DNA from: Pseudohongiella nitratireducens
GTDB lineage: Bacteria; Pseudomonadota; Gammaproteobacteria; Pseudomonadales; Pseudohongiellaceae
Length of the DNA stretch: 64,000 bases
NCBI RefSeq assembly: GCF_001642735.1
Contig: NZ_LWHM01000005.1
Span: forward strand, 46,490-110,489
Direction: 5' to 3'
The position numbers were made by a program, and so were the translations under genes. This document shows positions 19,301-29,574 of this stretch, one piece after another. How positions within the stretch are numbered: the stretch's first letter is position 1; every line of letters starts with the position of its first letter. Under the pieces are notes generated by a model. That model was given only the letters and a program-made list of their open reading frames with translations. It did no database searches and was not told the origin of the DNA.

Positions 19301-19336
19301 GGACAGGCCGGTAAGCCAGGAGGTGCTCGTCTTCAT
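16319..19336 (-). CDS. M16 family zinc metallopeptidase lipoprotein (pitrilysin-like)
   Basis: About 1005 residues. The ATG at 19336 is chosen over a TTG six codons upstream; GGAG lies ten bases ahead of it. The signal LSALAMTAILTACGGDTAS contains a lipobox (LTAC). The N-terminal catalytic domain carries the inverted zinc motif HYLEH (in GLAHYLEHLLFKG) and the downstream glutamate in EVVYEEKNRTLDNRD. Further down FNLNQRQLVQAAG-type and VFQELREARALAYSA (the R/Y motif of the C-terminal domain) complete the two-half M16 architecture. Such peptidases cut peptides in the periplasm. Being a single chain of this length with both halves, it is like protease III. It seems monocistronic. Confidence 0.93.
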   Translation of the reverse strand: MKTSTSWLTGLSEGWRLGLSALAMTAILTACGGDTASTSGSETGNNAAMNAGAGADSGPSYELIYPPNPEDPLEAQVYELDNGLQVYLSSNPAEPRFYAEIAVRAGSEQDPADATGLAHYLEHLLFKGNQHLGTLDYEAELPYLEQITDLYEEHFRETDPERRAEIYSEINRLSQEAAAYAVPNEIDKLYSVMGATGLNAHTWHEETVYKVGLPSNRLEQWAEIESDRFIDPVFRLFHTELEVVYEEKNRTLDNRDRLSYYALADLLYKNHPYGQQSTIGDSEHLKNPSLVYIQEYYDTWYVPNNMAIFISGDINIEDTIELVAEKFSRWESKPLPQRQSWDEAPIEAVERVEVTYPGQEEVQMAFRTVPNGHPDQEALMLLDMILDNNTAGLINLNLNQRQLVQAAGSSPEFLNDYGSQRLWGVPRDGQTLEEVEQLLLDQLELIKNGEFEDSILTAIVNDFKRMEKRSLESNTARVSMMRQAFLSETEWPVATEQIARLEQVSKDDVVEVANKYFSTSNYVAVHRLDGPADIPEVEKPQIDPVNIDPSRQSAFAAEILSMPYDEIEPSYLVEGEDYQITSFADGVPLYYAHNELNDLFTFSITIDVGTETDDRLSLASSLMPRVGTVDYPAEELQKQWYRLGSDFSFSTSENQTSIAISGMDPQFAETLELMLSLINDPQSDEQTLEQLKARILQARADQREDPQAISRALYLYNRYGEESPMLQAMTSDQIQAVALDELLTLISGLTDYEHTISYTGSMSVEELTDILNDHHMAGEDLRTPPPYQHRYTRVFDENEIYLIHRETAQAQVRMEFPDERYDESLVVPASLYNNYFGSGMSSVVFQELREARALAYSAAARYAQGSRQESETLMLGVIGTQNDKAVDATAAFVDLIDNLPQSGERFQDAQGSLINLYRTSTLSARQIPGTVRGWQELGLNGDPRPERFLQLQNASIEDMVEFHQQHVSGAPKLISIVGDTSRMDLDALAEMGTIKELTVDDVFVE

Positions 19337-19475
19337 GGTGAAATATCTCCGCAAAAGCGTTAGTGCATTACTAGGTAATGTATCTAAAATCCTGCGGAAA
19401 TCCTACTGTTGCGGCCAGTCGCGGTTAAATTGCGATGATTCGCTGCTGCGGGTTGGTGTCAGTGGCGCAAATAAA

Positions 19476-20270
19476 CTACCAGTAGGCTTCAAAACTGACC
19501 TGGCCGGGGTGTTCTGGCGAGTGCACGCTGAAGCCCCGGTCGGTGAGTACAGCCGCGCTATCCTGCACCATGCCCGGGTTGCCACAGAGCATGATGTGGG
19601 CATTTTCTGCGCTCAGCTGCCACCCCAGGGCCTGCTCCAATTCACCACTGTCGAGCAATGCCGGGATGCGGCCACGCAAGGCGCCTGTTACGGCTTCCCG
19701 GCTGATAACCGGAACAAAACTGAAGCGTCCCGGATACTGTTCCGCCAGTGAGTCCAATAAAGGCCGGTAGCAAAGGTCGGCTTCTTCGCGAACGCCATAG
19801 ACCAGCACGACATTGTCGAAACGCTGCCAGGGGGTATCGCTTTGAATCATGGAGATAAAGGGTGCAACACCTGTACCGGTCGCCATCAGGCACAAAGTGG
19901 CGGTGTCCTTGATATGAGAGAGTGTCAGTGTGCCTGCCGGTTCAGCGCCAACTTCCAGCGAGTCGCCGGGCTTCAGTCTGGAGAGCTCACAGGACAGTTC
20001 ACCTTCCAGGTGGGTATACAGGAAGAATTCCAGCGTTTGCGGGTTGCCCGTCTTGCCAGCCTTTGGCTCAAGCGCTTGAGATCCGGAGGCAGTGGGAGCA
20101 CTCAAGATGGAATAAGGCTGGGAATGACGGCTGCCGTCTTCACGCCGAATGGCCAGTTCGGTGTACTGACCGGGTAGAAAAGGGGCGACATCGGCTTCTA
20201 TACGAAGCGAAAAAAGATTTTCCGTCCAGTGTGTATTGGCTACCACCACACCGTTGACCCACTTACTCAT
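19476..20270 (-). CDS. fpr: Ferredoxin--NADP(+) reductase
   Basis: A 264-residue FAD enzyme. The FAD-binding part has FLPGQYTELAI and SQPYSILSAP, where the usual RxYS is replaced by QPYS. The NADP-binding part has LMATGTGVAPFISMIQS and VYGVREEADLCYRPLL, and MLCGNPGMV follows. The C-terminus ends in EAYW; the terminal aromatic pair is typical of the bacterial Fpr group. It transfers electrons between NADPH and ferredoxin or flavodoxin and takes part in redox and iron-sulfur upkeep. Start ATG has AGGTG just upstream. It stands alone between unrelated genes. Confidence 0.92.
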   Translation of the reverse strand: MSKWVNGVVVANTHWTENLFSLRIEADVAPFLPGQYTELAIRREDGSRHSQPYSILSAPTASGSQALEPKAGKTGNPQTLEFFLYTHLEGELSCELSRLKPGDSLEVGAEPAGTLTLSHIKDTATLCLMATGTGVAPFISMIQSDTPWQRFDNVVLVYGVREEADLCYRPLLDSLAEQYPGRFSFVPVISREAVTGALRGRIPALLDSGELEQALGWQLSAENAHIMLCGNPGMVQDSAAVLTDRGFSVHSPEHPGQVSFEAYW

Positions 20271-20437
20271 TCACACCTGCCTGATCTGTTCAATACGATC
20301 GCGTATTGTCGCACAGACAGAGAGGATTGGCACTTGCACTGGCTTTCATATAGTCTTTGAGCACAGACTTTCCAGACATCAATACAACAAATAACGACAC
20401 AGATAACAATACAGATAAAAACGAGCAGGGCTGCCAT

Positions 20438-21691
20438 ATGAAAGAAGGGTTGCAGAAGTGGTTTGCGGTTCCATTATGGAAGCGTATTTTGCTGGCGCTG
20501 GTACTGGGCGTCATTGTTGGCGCAATTTGGGGTGAAGGAGCCCAGTCAATCCGCTGGATGGGAGATGTTTTCATTCGGCTGATTCAGATGGTGGTTGTAC
20601 CGCTGGTGTTCATCACCATTGTGTCCGGCCTGGTCGCCATGGGTGATCCACAGAAGCTGGGTTCGCTGGGGATCAAGACACTGGCGGTGTACATGCTGAC
20701 CACGGCGATGGCAATCAGTATTGGTTTGCTTATTGCCTTCCTGGTACAGCCGGGTGAAGGCGTCGATATCAGCGGTGCGACACCGGGTGTGGTCAATGAA
20801 CCCATGCCGCTTAGTGAGCGCCTCCTCAGTATCATTCCCACCAACCCGGTAGCAGCGCTGGCCGATGGCAATATTCTGTCGATCATTTTCTTCGCCATAC
20901 TGTTTGGTATCGGTATCCTGATGGTTGGCCAGAAAGCCAAGCCGATTGCTGACCTGATGGATGGTGGCACGCATGTCATGCTGAAGCTGACGCACTGGGT
21001 CATGGAAGTTGCACCTTTTGGTGTATTCGCCCTGATTGCCTGGGTTGCAGGTACGCAAGGTGTCAGTGCGCTGTTGCAGGTTGTAGCGCTGGCGCTGACC
21101 GTGTTGGCCGCCTGTGTCATGCACGTCTGTTTCACGTATGGGATATTCGTCAAAAGTGGCCTGAAGTTGAACCCGCTGCATTTTTTCCGGGGTGCTAAAA
21201 ACGCCATGCTGGTCGCTTTCTCAACGTCTTCCAGTTCAGCCACGTTGCCAGTGAGTATGTCAGTTGCAGAGTCGAATCTGGGTATTCGACCGGTTGTTGC
21301 TTCCACCGTGTTACCGCTGGGTGCCACCATCAATATGGACGGTACGGCGCTTTATGTGGGTATCGTGTCGGTTTTTGCTGCCCAGGTCTTCGGTGTTGAT
21401 CTCAGTTTCATGGATTATGTGCTGATTGCCGGTAGTACCACCATGGTGTCGGTCGGCACCGCCGCGGTACCAGGCGCTTCTATTTTCCTGATGTCAGCCG
21501 TGATGGACACCATCGGTCTGGCACCAGGACAGATTGCATTGGTGATCGGTTTTATCCTGCCATTTGATCGTCCGCTGGATATGTTGCGAACCAGTGTCAA
21601 CGTGACCGGTGACCTTGTTGTGGCGACAGCAGTCGCTCGCTGGGAGAATGAGTTCGATCAGGAAATTTTTGATCGCGGGCATGTTGAGTAG
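20438..21691 (+). CDS. Dicarboxylate/amino acid:cation symporter (DAACS family)
   Basis: A 417-residue membrane carrier. I use the ATG at 20438 (MKEGLQKWFAVPLWKR); a TTG-started extension of 27 residues rich in Asn and Asp looks like leader sequence. Motifs of the glutamate/dicarboxylate carriers are visible: STSSSSATLPVSM (serine-rich re-entrant loop) and GATINMDGTALYVG with NMDGT in the seventh span, plus AAVPGASIFLMSAV. It takes up C4-dicarboxylates or acidic amino acids with protons or sodium. No regulatory partner is adjacent. Confidence 0.93.
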   Translation: MKEGLQKWFAVPLWKRILLALVLGVIVGAIWGEGAQSIRWMGDVFIRLIQMVVVPLVFITIVSGLVAMGDPQKLGSLGIKTLAVYMLTTAMAISIGLLIAFLVQPGEGVDISGATPGVVNEPMPLSERLLSIIPTNPVAALADGNILSIIFFAILFGIGILMVGQKAKPIADLMDGGTHVMLKLTHWVMEVAPFGVFALIAWVAGTQGVSALLQVVALALTVLAACVMHVCFTYGIFVKSGLKLNPLHFFRGAKNAMLVAFSTSSSSATLPVSMSVAESNLGIRPVVASTVLPLGATINMDGTALYVGIVSVFAAQVFGVDLSFMDYVLIAGSTTMVSVGTAAVPGASIFLMSAVMDTIGLAPGQIALVIGFILPFDRPLDMLRTSVNVTGDLVVATAVARWENEFDQEIFDRGHVE

Positions 21692-21753
21692 GTTTGAGTC
21701 GGTTTGAGTAAGGTACTGTGGCTCGGACTAAGGCACTGACCAGGACTTTAGGG

Positions 21754-21781
21754 CTGAGAGGCTCGAGGACTGAGAGGCTCG
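21754..21781 (+). repeat. Short direct repeat between convergent genes
   Basis: CTGAGAGGCTCG occurs at 21754-21765 and again at 21770-21781 in the 110-bp gap between the symporter and the outer-membrane protein gene. The flanking sequence also repeats GGTTTGAGT. No function can be read. Confidence 0.5.
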
Positions 21782-21803
21782 TGGTCGAGCGGCAGGGTAA
21801 AAA

Positions 21804-23351
<1,548 letters not shown>

Positions 23352-23355
23352 GCTG

Positions 23356-24252
23356 TCAGTCAACCTGCTCCCGGAGTTTATTCAGTTCTGCTTCGCGGAA
23401 CGCGACATCTGTCAGTGTGCGCGGCGTCAGGAATGCTTCCGGAATATCCAGATCATTGTGGATTTCCAGGATGGCCATGTTGGACAGGCGGTTGGCAATC
23501 AGGTTCATCATGGTTAATGAACGTGCCGTCCAGTTACCGTTGACCTGCTCAATGCGAGACGCCATCAGGCGCTTGATTTCCCGCCCCTGTCTGTCATACA
23601 TGTCAGAACGCAGCACCACAAAGCGGGCCTTGTCGACATAATGTACGGTGCGCGCATAACGCGTCTTCCTGGCTCGTTCTGCATTGGGTACCGATTCGAT
23701 GACCCAGACTTCACGGCCATTGACATTATCTTCGCGCAGTACCCGGATTTCGTATTCATCCAGCTTACCCGTGTCCTGGTCTTCTGTGGTGAACTCCGAG
23801 CCGAAGATCGATGCCGGTTCTGAGTTGTCGTCCGAGTTGCCACTGGCAATGCGCTTGACCTGGCCCAGTGCTGACAGATACAGCCATGTTTCATTGTCAG
23901 TTTCAGGCGAGTCATAGGTATAGCTCAGCATGCCGATACCCCGCTCTGCTGCCGGTTCGCGCACAATGGAGATCATTTTGGTATCCAGCTGCTGCTCGCC
24001 GGTATTGATGGATACTGACTCCAGCGCCTTGACCCGAGGCCGCTCGGCACAGGTGATCTGGTTGTCCTGCACACCAAACTGACAGCTCGACAACTGTACC
24101 CGGTTAAAGGCGGCATCCGATACGGCACGTTGTGTCTCTTCGACGCGTTCAAGAATGGCTCTGCCGTCCTGCGGCTCATTGGCAGCCAGTGTCCAGGCGC
24201 TAAACAGTATGGTGAACATCAGGGCCGGCATTTGTCGCGAAAGCAGTTGCAT
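23356..24252 (-). CDS. LolA-like outer membrane lipoprotein-sorting family protein
   Basis: A 298-residue periplasmic protein with a signal peptide ending LAANEP. The body matches the family often annotated as outer membrane lipoprotein-sorting protein: DGRAILERVEETQR at the start, TWLYLSALGQVKRIASG, DEYEIRVLRED and VWVIESVPN...KTRYARTVHYVDK. These proteins have a LolA-like hydrophobic-cavity fold and are regularly encoded beside MMPL-type RND pumps. It overlaps the pump's stop as TAATG, with AGGAGG ahead of the ATG. It probably carries a hydrophobic molecule between the pump and the outer membrane (inference). Confidence 0.85.
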   Translation of the reverse strand: MQLLSRQMPALMFTILFSAWTLAANEPQDGRAILERVEETQRAVSDAAFNRVQLSSCQFGVQDNQITCAERPRVKALESVSINTGEQQLDTKMISIVREPAAERGIGMLSYTYDSPETDNETWLYLSALGQVKRIASGNSDDNSEPASIFGSEFTTEDQDTGKLDEYEIRVLREDNVNGREVWVIESVPNAERARKTRYARTVHYVDKARFVVLRSDMYDRQGREIKRLMASRIEQVNGNWTARSLTMMNLIANRLSNMAILEIHNDLDIPEAFLTPRTLTDVAFREAELNKLREQVD

Positions 24253-26981
24253 TAAGCCTCCTGTGGTGTGGATGAATAATCTGGTTTGGCAAAATCACTG
24301 ACGGGCAGTTTGAGACCTAACCTGGGCTTGATACAGCGCAGTAACGCGGGTAGCAAAAGCAGATCGCAGAGCAGTGCGACAACGATAGCAAGCGCGCCAA
24401 ATATCCCTATTTTTGCAACACCAAGATAGTCAGAGAAACTCAGCACAATAAAGCCCAGGCTGAGCACCAGTGTGGTAAACATCACTGCCCGGCCAACACG
24501 TTTGACGGTACTGGTCAGTGCGGCGTTCATATCCTGCGTCTCAGCCAGTGCCAGCCGGTAATGGGTCAGAAAGTGGATAGTATCGTCTACCGCAATGCCG
24601 ATAATCATCGGGGCAATCAGCAACGTGTCGGTGTCCAGTGGTATATCCAGCAACCCCATGATGCCGAACGTGGTCACCGCAGGTAGCAGGTTCGGTACAG
24701 CCGCCACCAACCCTGCCTGCCAGGAGCCCAGTGTCAGACACATCATCAGGGTAATCACGCCCAGGGCCAGCATCAGGCTGCTGTACTGGGAGCGGGCGAT
24801 GGAGTCCATGGCGCGCATCATCAGTGGCACCGAACCGGTCACACTGATGTCCATCTCTGGCAGGCGGTCGTAGGCCGGGGCAAAGTACTGATCAATATCA
24901 TTTTCCAGTTGCCGGAAAAACTGCTGGTACTCATAAGAACCTGCGTTATAGGCGTTCATGGTAATGTGCGTCCGGCTGTAATCGTCGGAAACCAGGTTGC
25001 GTTTTTCTTCCGGATCGGCGCTGCCAAACAGGTAGAGCAGCTGGGAAACCGTCACAAAATCTTCCGGCAGGCGATGCCAGGCCGGATCATCCTGGTTCAT
25101 GACCTGATAGGTGTCTTTGACGATATTGGCCAGAGAATAAGTGCGTGAGACCTGGCCCGCGTAAGTATTTTCGACATGTTGCTGAAACTGATCCATGGCG
25201 TTTAGCAGCTCCGGTTGCATGACCCCGTCACTTTCACCGGTATCAATCATGACCGACAAGGTCTGCGCCCCTGCCATGTGCTGGTCGACAATGTCATAGG
25301 CAATACGTGGCTCACTGTCCTCGCTGGTCAGTTCAGCGATGTTGCTGTCGATCTGCATTTGAGAGGTGCCATAAGCGGCGAGGATAAAAAAACCAATGAA
25401 GGCGGCCAGGATAGCCTTCGGGAAACGGGCCGACAGTGCCAGACAGCGGGAGAGGATGACATCCTGATAAACCAGCACCAACCAGGCGAATCCCACCAGA
25501 GCCAGCAGGTAAACTGACAATAAGACATCCACCAGCAGGGCAAGTACGGCAGTGATCAATGCCAGTCCCGCCAGTACCCACCCGGAGCGGCCAAGCAGTG
25601 ATGAGGCAGGCAGGGTCTCAATGGTGTTTCTTTCGGCAGGCGGGTGCCACAGAGACAGTAACAATGGCAGCAGTACGACACTGAACACAAAAGCCAGTAA
25701 CACACCCAGTGCGGACATCATGGCAAAGACACGTATGGGTAGCATGTCGGAAAACGTCAACGCCAGGACACCCACCATGGTGGTCAGTGTGGTCAGCAAA
25801 ATAGCCAGACCGGTTTTCTCATAGGCTGTGCTCAGTGCAGCCTGGTGTTCCTGGCCATGTCGTTTAGCCTGGTAATAGGCCGTCATAACATGAATGCAAT
25901 CAGCCAGACCGACGGCAAACACCAGCATCACCGTCAGCGAAATCATGGTGGACAGCGTGGCTCCCAGCCAGGCAGTAATGCCCCAGGTCCAGAGCAGGCT
26001 GATGGCTATTGTGACAATTGGCCAGATCACAGCACTGAAAGAGCGGAACAGCATACGCAGCAGGCAGATAAATACGGCGATCATGGCCAGCGCCAGCCAG
26101 ATCATCTGCTGCAGGATATCGGCAACCCAGGCCTGTAATGGCGGGTTGCCGGTTGCGTAAAAGTTCAGGGTCTGGTCAAAAGGTTGGTACACCTGGCGCA
26201 GCGCATCGTGAAAAGCGGCGTAATGATTGATGTCCACAGGCTCAAATTCAACATCTTCAACCGTTGCGCTTTCACTAAAACTTAATTCGAAGCTGTCACT
26301 GGCGTTGCCAAAATCACTGAACATGTCATCGAGCTGAATGTCCTCCGAGTTGACGGCTGGCTCATAATCATCAACGGGCTGGGCGCCGAGTGTGGTGCTG
26401 ATCATCAAGGCGCCATAGCGGCTATCGTCGGAATAAAAGGCGTTGACGAAATCCGGTTCTGCCAATGCCGTTTCCCGAACGGTTTGTAACGCCCCTGGCG
26501 ATTCGGGTAATGGTGAGGGCAGCAGCCGTTCGGCCAGCAATGTATCACCTTCGGCCGTCTGTATGCGCAGGTTGCTGGGCGATTGCACGCGTCGAATCTG
26601 CATCAGTTCCTGGCGCTGGCCTTCGGTTAAACCGGCATCGTCTAACTGGCCCCGGGAGGCCTGTTCCAGTTGCTCGGTCAGAGCCGCGACAGCTTCCAGC
26701 GAAGCCCGGGAGAATACATCACCGTCTGCGGCTTCGTAGACCAGGTACACGGAGTCATCACTGCCAAACTGGCTGCGGAAATTATTGAGGGCGGCTATAG
26801 CCGGATCCTGCTGATCAAAAAAGCTGTCAATCCGCATATCCATGCGGGTTTTGGTGATTACGCCATAGGCGCAGACCAGGCTGACCAGGGTGATCAGGAC
26901 CCAGAGCCAGTGACGGTGCTGATGTACAGTATCGGGCAGTTTGGCAAACTGACGGCTTACGTTTAATAAGCGGTTTTCCAT
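24252..26981 (-). CDS. RND superfamily exporter, MMPL type
   Basis: A 909-residue protein with 12 predicted spans in two repeats, each of one span, a large periplasmic loop, and five spans. Motifs include MLVFAVGLADCIHVMTAYY in the first half and PMIIGIAVDDTIHFLTHYR in the second; the GxxxDxxxx patterns in span 4 of each half are the proton-relay positions of MMPL/HAE-type pumps. GGAG lies eight bases before the ATG. It heads the operon with a LolA-like protein and a barrel. The likely role is export of a lipid or other hydrophobic compound; the substrate is unknown. Confidence 0.92.
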   Translation of the reverse strand: MENRLLNVSRQFAKLPDTVHQHRHWLWVLITLVSLVCAYGVITKTRMDMRIDSFFDQQDPAIAALNNFRSQFGSDDSVYLVYEAADGDVFSRASLEAVAALTEQLEQASRGQLDDAGLTEGQRQELMQIRRVQSPSNLRIQTAEGDTLLAERLLPSPLPESPGALQTVRETALAEPDFVNAFYSDDSRYGALMISTTLGAQPVDDYEPAVNSEDIQLDDMFSDFGNASDSFELSFSESATVEDVEFEPVDINHYAAFHDALRQVYQPFDQTLNFYATGNPPLQAWVADILQQMIWLALAMIAVFICLLRMLFRSFSAVIWPIVTIAISLLWTWGITAWLGATLSTMISLTVMLVFAVGLADCIHVMTAYYQAKRHGQEHQAALSTAYEKTGLAILLTTLTTMVGVLALTFSDMLPIRVFAMMSALGVLLAFVFSVVLLPLLLSLWHPPAERNTIETLPASSLLGRSGWVLAGLALITAVLALLVDVLLSVYLLALVGFAWLVLVYQDVILSRCLALSARFPKAILAAFIGFFILAAYGTSQMQIDSNIAELTSEDSEPRIAYDIVDQHMAGAQTLSVMIDTGESDGVMQPELLNAMDQFQQHVENTYAGQVSRTYSLANIVKDTYQVMNQDDPAWHRLPEDFVTVSQLLYLFGSADPEEKRNLVSDDYSRTHITMNAYNAGSYEYQQFFRQLENDIDQYFAPAYDRLPEMDISVTGSVPLMMRAMDSIARSQYSSLMLALGVITLMMCLTLGSWQAGLVAAVPNLLPAVTTFGIMGLLDIPLDTDTLLIAPMIIGIAVDDTIHFLTHYRLALAETQDMNAALTSTVKRVGRAVMFTTLVLSLGFIVLSFSDYLGVAKIGIFGALAIVVALLCDLLLLPALLRCIKPRLGLKLPVSDFAKPDYSSTPQEA

Positions 26982-27055
26982 GTCGTATGCTCCGGGGGAG
27001 AAGCACGAAATTCAGTACATCCTGTTGCTGATTCCGTGCCGGCTTTCGTTACCAA

Positions 27056-27415
27056 CTAGCGACCACAGAGAAAGACACCAAAGGTCTGTTTTCCGTCATC
27101 AATTGTAGACTCCGGGACAACGCTGTCCCCGCCCAGGCGGGCTGCTTCATTTTTGGCCAGGTCGACAAGTTCGTCCTGGAGCCGGGCGGCACTGCGATCG
27201 ATGAAACCAATCTGTGACAGTGCATTGACATTGGCGGTTCCTACACGGTCACACTCACTGACCTGGCTGGTGGTTCTTAGGTAAACCTCTGCGGCTTCAG
27301 GGCTAAGCTGAACCCAGGTGCATGCACTCATCAACCCCAGCGAAGCGCTGATCAATGCGGCTTGTATGAATGATCGCCCACGGACGAAATTGGTGTGTAG
27401 TGGTATGAATTGCAT
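27056..27415 (-). CDS. DUF4156 lipoprotein
   Basis: About 119 residues. A lipoprotein signal (ALISASLGLMSACTWVQL) precedes a small domain with VYLRTTSQVSECDRVGTANV and AARLGGDSVVPES, which is the DUF4156 pattern including two conserved cysteines. In-frame TTG (27448) and ATG (27430) starts lie upstream; the ATG at 27415 gives a normal-length signal. Related RcsF-like and YjeI-like lipoproteins are known, but the role here is not evident. It is downstream of nothing on its strand, and divergent from the SDR gene. Confidence 0.8.
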   Translation of the reverse strand: MQFIPLHTNFVRGRSFIQAALISASLGLMSACTWVQLSPEAAEVYLRTTSQVSECDRVGTANVNALSQIGFIDRSAARLQDELVDLAKNEAARLGGDSVVPESTIDDGKQTFGVFLCGR

Positions 27416-27467
27416 AACAGACCCCGGCATGGCTATCACTGTGATCAAGCCAGTGTATTCATGTCCT

Positions 27468-27498
27468 TGATAATTCAGTGATAATTCAGTGATAATTA
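27468..27498. repeat. 11-bp direct repeats in divergent promoter region
   Basis: TGATAATTCAG occurs at 27468-27478 and 27479-27489, followed by a third partial copy to 27498. Unit length equals about one helical turn, so a protein could bind all copies on one face. It lies between the DUF4156 and SDR genes. Confidence 0.6.
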
Positions 27499-27683
27499 TT
27501 ATGTTTGAAACGTAATTGGTTCAACAGTACGTATTATCAACGGTTTCGGTTCAGGCGCAACTGAAATCGTTCGACCTGATGTGCGATCGGTCACGTTTAC
27601 TCAAAGTCGCGGCCTATTCCATGAGGGGGCGGAGGACATGTGCTATTATCGCCAGCAAAACCGAATGCGAGGAGACTCAGTTT

Positions 27684-28409
27684 ATGACAAGTTTGCAAGG
27701 AAAGAATGTCGTCGTTATAGGTGGCACTTCGGGTATCGGACTGGCAACAGCACTGGCTGCTGCTGAACAGGGCGCGAAAGTCTGGGCTGCCGGTCGGTCA
27801 CAGGAGCATTTGGAAAAAGCCGGCAAAATTGCTGAAGGTCAGGAGAACATCACCCTGACGCAACTCGACACGCATGATGATGAAGGCTTGAAGGCGCTGT
27901 TCGAATCTATCGGTACCGTTGATCATCTGGTTTCAGCCGCTACGGGTGGCACACGCACGCTGGCGCCCTTTGTTGAGCAAACTGAAGAGCAGTTCCAGGC
28001 GGCGTTCGGCAAACTTTGGGGCTACGCCAAGGTGGCGCGTCTTGGTGCCGCTTACGTACCTGAAACAGGCTCCATTACATTTGTCAGTGGTGCTCCGGCG
28101 CGACGTCACAAAGCAAATATGTCAGCCTTGAGCTGCGTCGGTGGTGCCGTTGAAAACATGGTACGCTGCCTGGCTGTGGAACTGGCGCCAAAGCGCGTCA
28201 ATGTGGTTTCCCCCGGCATTATTGATACCGCCCTGTTTGACTGGATGGGCGAAGAGAAAGATGAGCGGGTGGCAGCCATGACCCAGGGGCAGTTGGTGCC
28301 GCGCATTGGCAAACCGCAGGAAGTCGCCAGCGCCGTGATCTATCTGATGCAAAACGGTTATGCGACCGGCACAACCGTAGATGTCGACGGTGGGCAGTTG
28401 CTGAGCTGA
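27684..28409 (+). CDS. Divergent short-chain dehydrogenase/reductase family protein
   Basis: A 241-residue Rossmann-fold protein. The start ATG at 27684 has GAGGAGA a few bases upstream and gives the normal SDR N-terminus; an in-frame TTG 56 codons earlier is not needed. The cofactor motif GGTSGIG lies at about residues 13-19 and VSPGIIDTALF marks the substrate side. The catalytic YxxxK expected in ANMSALSCVGGAVENM is absent: the Tyr position holds Leu and the Lys position Gly. Similar Tyr/Lys-less members exist in this family, so the enzymatic activity is uncertain. Confidence 0.85.
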   Translation: MTSLQGKNVVVIGGTSGIGLATALAAAEQGAKVWAAGRSQEHLEKAGKIAEGQENITLTQLDTHDDEGLKALFESIGTVDHLVSAATGGTRTLAPFVEQTEEQFQAAFGKLWGYAKVARLGAAYVPETGSITFVSGAPARRHKANMSALSCVGGAVENMVRCLAVELAPKRVNVVSPGIIDTALFDWMGEEKDERVAAMTQGQLVPRIGKPQEVASAVIYLMQNGYATGTTVDVDGGQLLS

Positions 28410-28511
28410 TATGCTCGGTAACCCATACCGATCAGGCCGCGGACGACGATAAATATTTAATAAAAACGACGTAATAACAATAAAAACGTATGAGGAAATT
28501 CAGAGGGAACT

Positions 28512-28997
28512 ATGAGTAAACCCGTCATTCTGGTTTACGACCTGGATCATACACTGGTCGATCGTGTGGCTGTCCAGGTAGGGAACACAGGTCAGTACAC
28601 AACCATTAATACCTATAACGAAAGTCATGCCCAGGATGCGATCCGCCAGTATGATCAGGGCTTTGGTTTTTTCAGTAACCAGCTGGCATGTCTGATTACC
28701 GGCTGGAACAATCACCTGCGCCCGCGTGAACAGTTGCTGTTTAAATTGCGTGAAAAAGAAAAACGCAGTCCGTTTCGCCGACCTATGCCGGTGATTATCA
28801 TTACAGAAGACCACCGGGAAGATCTGCAGCGCCGGGCGCTTGACCCAGAGCAGGGGCAGGTTTGTGCGTATCTGCACGCGGATGACTTTGAAGCACAGCT
28901 TGTGGTCATTCTCGAACAGCTGTTAAAGAAAGATGCCGCTGCGTCGCTTAACCGTGAGGCATGGGAGGCTTTCAGGCAGGGTCTCGAGGAGGACTGA
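28512..28997 (+). CDS. Unrecognised protein with HAD-like N-terminal motif
   Basis: A 161-residue cytoplasmic protein. It opens with VILVYDLDHTLVD, which fits HAD motif I (DxDxT; D10, D12, T14), and PMPVIIITEDHRED near residue 95 resembles a motif II strand ending in Thr. No clear motif III/IV lysine-aspartate pair is seen, and the chain is short, so catalytic HAD activity is doubtful. GAGGG precedes the ATG. The next gene, a membrane protein, starts one base after its stop, so they form an operon. Function unknown. Confidence 0.7.
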   Translation: MSKPVILVYDLDHTLVDRVAVQVGNTGQYTTINTYNESHAQDAIRQYDQGFGFFSNQLACLITGWNNHLRPREQLLFKLREKEKRSPFRRPMPVIIITEDHREDLQRRALDPEQGQVCAYLHADDFEAQLVVILEQLLKKDAAASLNREAWEAFRQGLEED

Positions 28998-28998
28998 A

Positions 28999-29574
28999 TT
29001 GTCCAAGTTTGAGTTCATCATGATGTTTGTCTCGGTCGTGGTGGCCTTTGCCATGTCCGAGCTGCTGATGGGGTGGGGACGATTGATTCGCGCCCGCGAA
29101 CGCGTTCGGCATCCTTTTCTGTTGGGAGGCTGGTCAATCTGGCTGTTGATGATTATGACCTACCACTATCTGGGGTTTTGGGAGTACCAGGTCTATGACT
29201 TCACCCGGGTAGGGCCGATGCTGCTGTTTATGGCGGCGCCTATCATGATGGTGCTGTTGACGTTCGTGGTGACACCGGATTTACGGCATTTTCAGGAAAT
29301 CGACCTGGAGGAGCACTTCTTTTCCGCGAAGAACTGGTTCTTTGCCATGGCGGTCGTTTTTCTGCTGCTCTCCAGAGCATCAGATCCGCTGCTGCCTGAT
29401 TACGACGAGACCTGGGAGTCGAGGTTGTGGGGGGCGGTGATAATAATTGCGTCGATTGCTGTGCTGTTATTCACCAACAATCGACGCCTTCATTATGCGT
29501 TCATGATTGGTAACCTGTTGTTTCTGGGTTACATATCATTCTCGCTGCCGGTCAGAGGCCTGACTGGATTCTAG
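28999..29574 (+). CDS. Unrecognised multi-span membrane protein
   Basis: About 191 residues with a TTG start chosen because AGGAGG lies six bases upstream, directly within the end of the previous gene. About five or six hydrophobic segments ([94 protein letters not shown]) are joined by short charged loops. The family was not recognised. It is convergent with ectC and overlaps its stop by four bases. Confidence 0.72.
   Translation: MSKFEFIMMFVSVVVAFAMSELLMGWGRLIRARERVRHPFLLGGWSIWLLMIMTYHYLGFWEYQVYDFTRVGPMLLFMAAPIMMVLLTFVVTPDLRHFQEIDLEEHFFSAKNWFFAMAVVFLLLSRASDPLLPDYDETWESRLWGAVIIIASIAVLLFTNNRRLHYAFMIGNLLFLGYISFSLPVRGLTGF

Noticed and set aside
20546..21333. Two overlapping minus-strand frames opposite the symporter gene
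   Set aside because: Antisense to a clear DAACS carrier; Gln/His/Arg-rich as expected of shadow frames.
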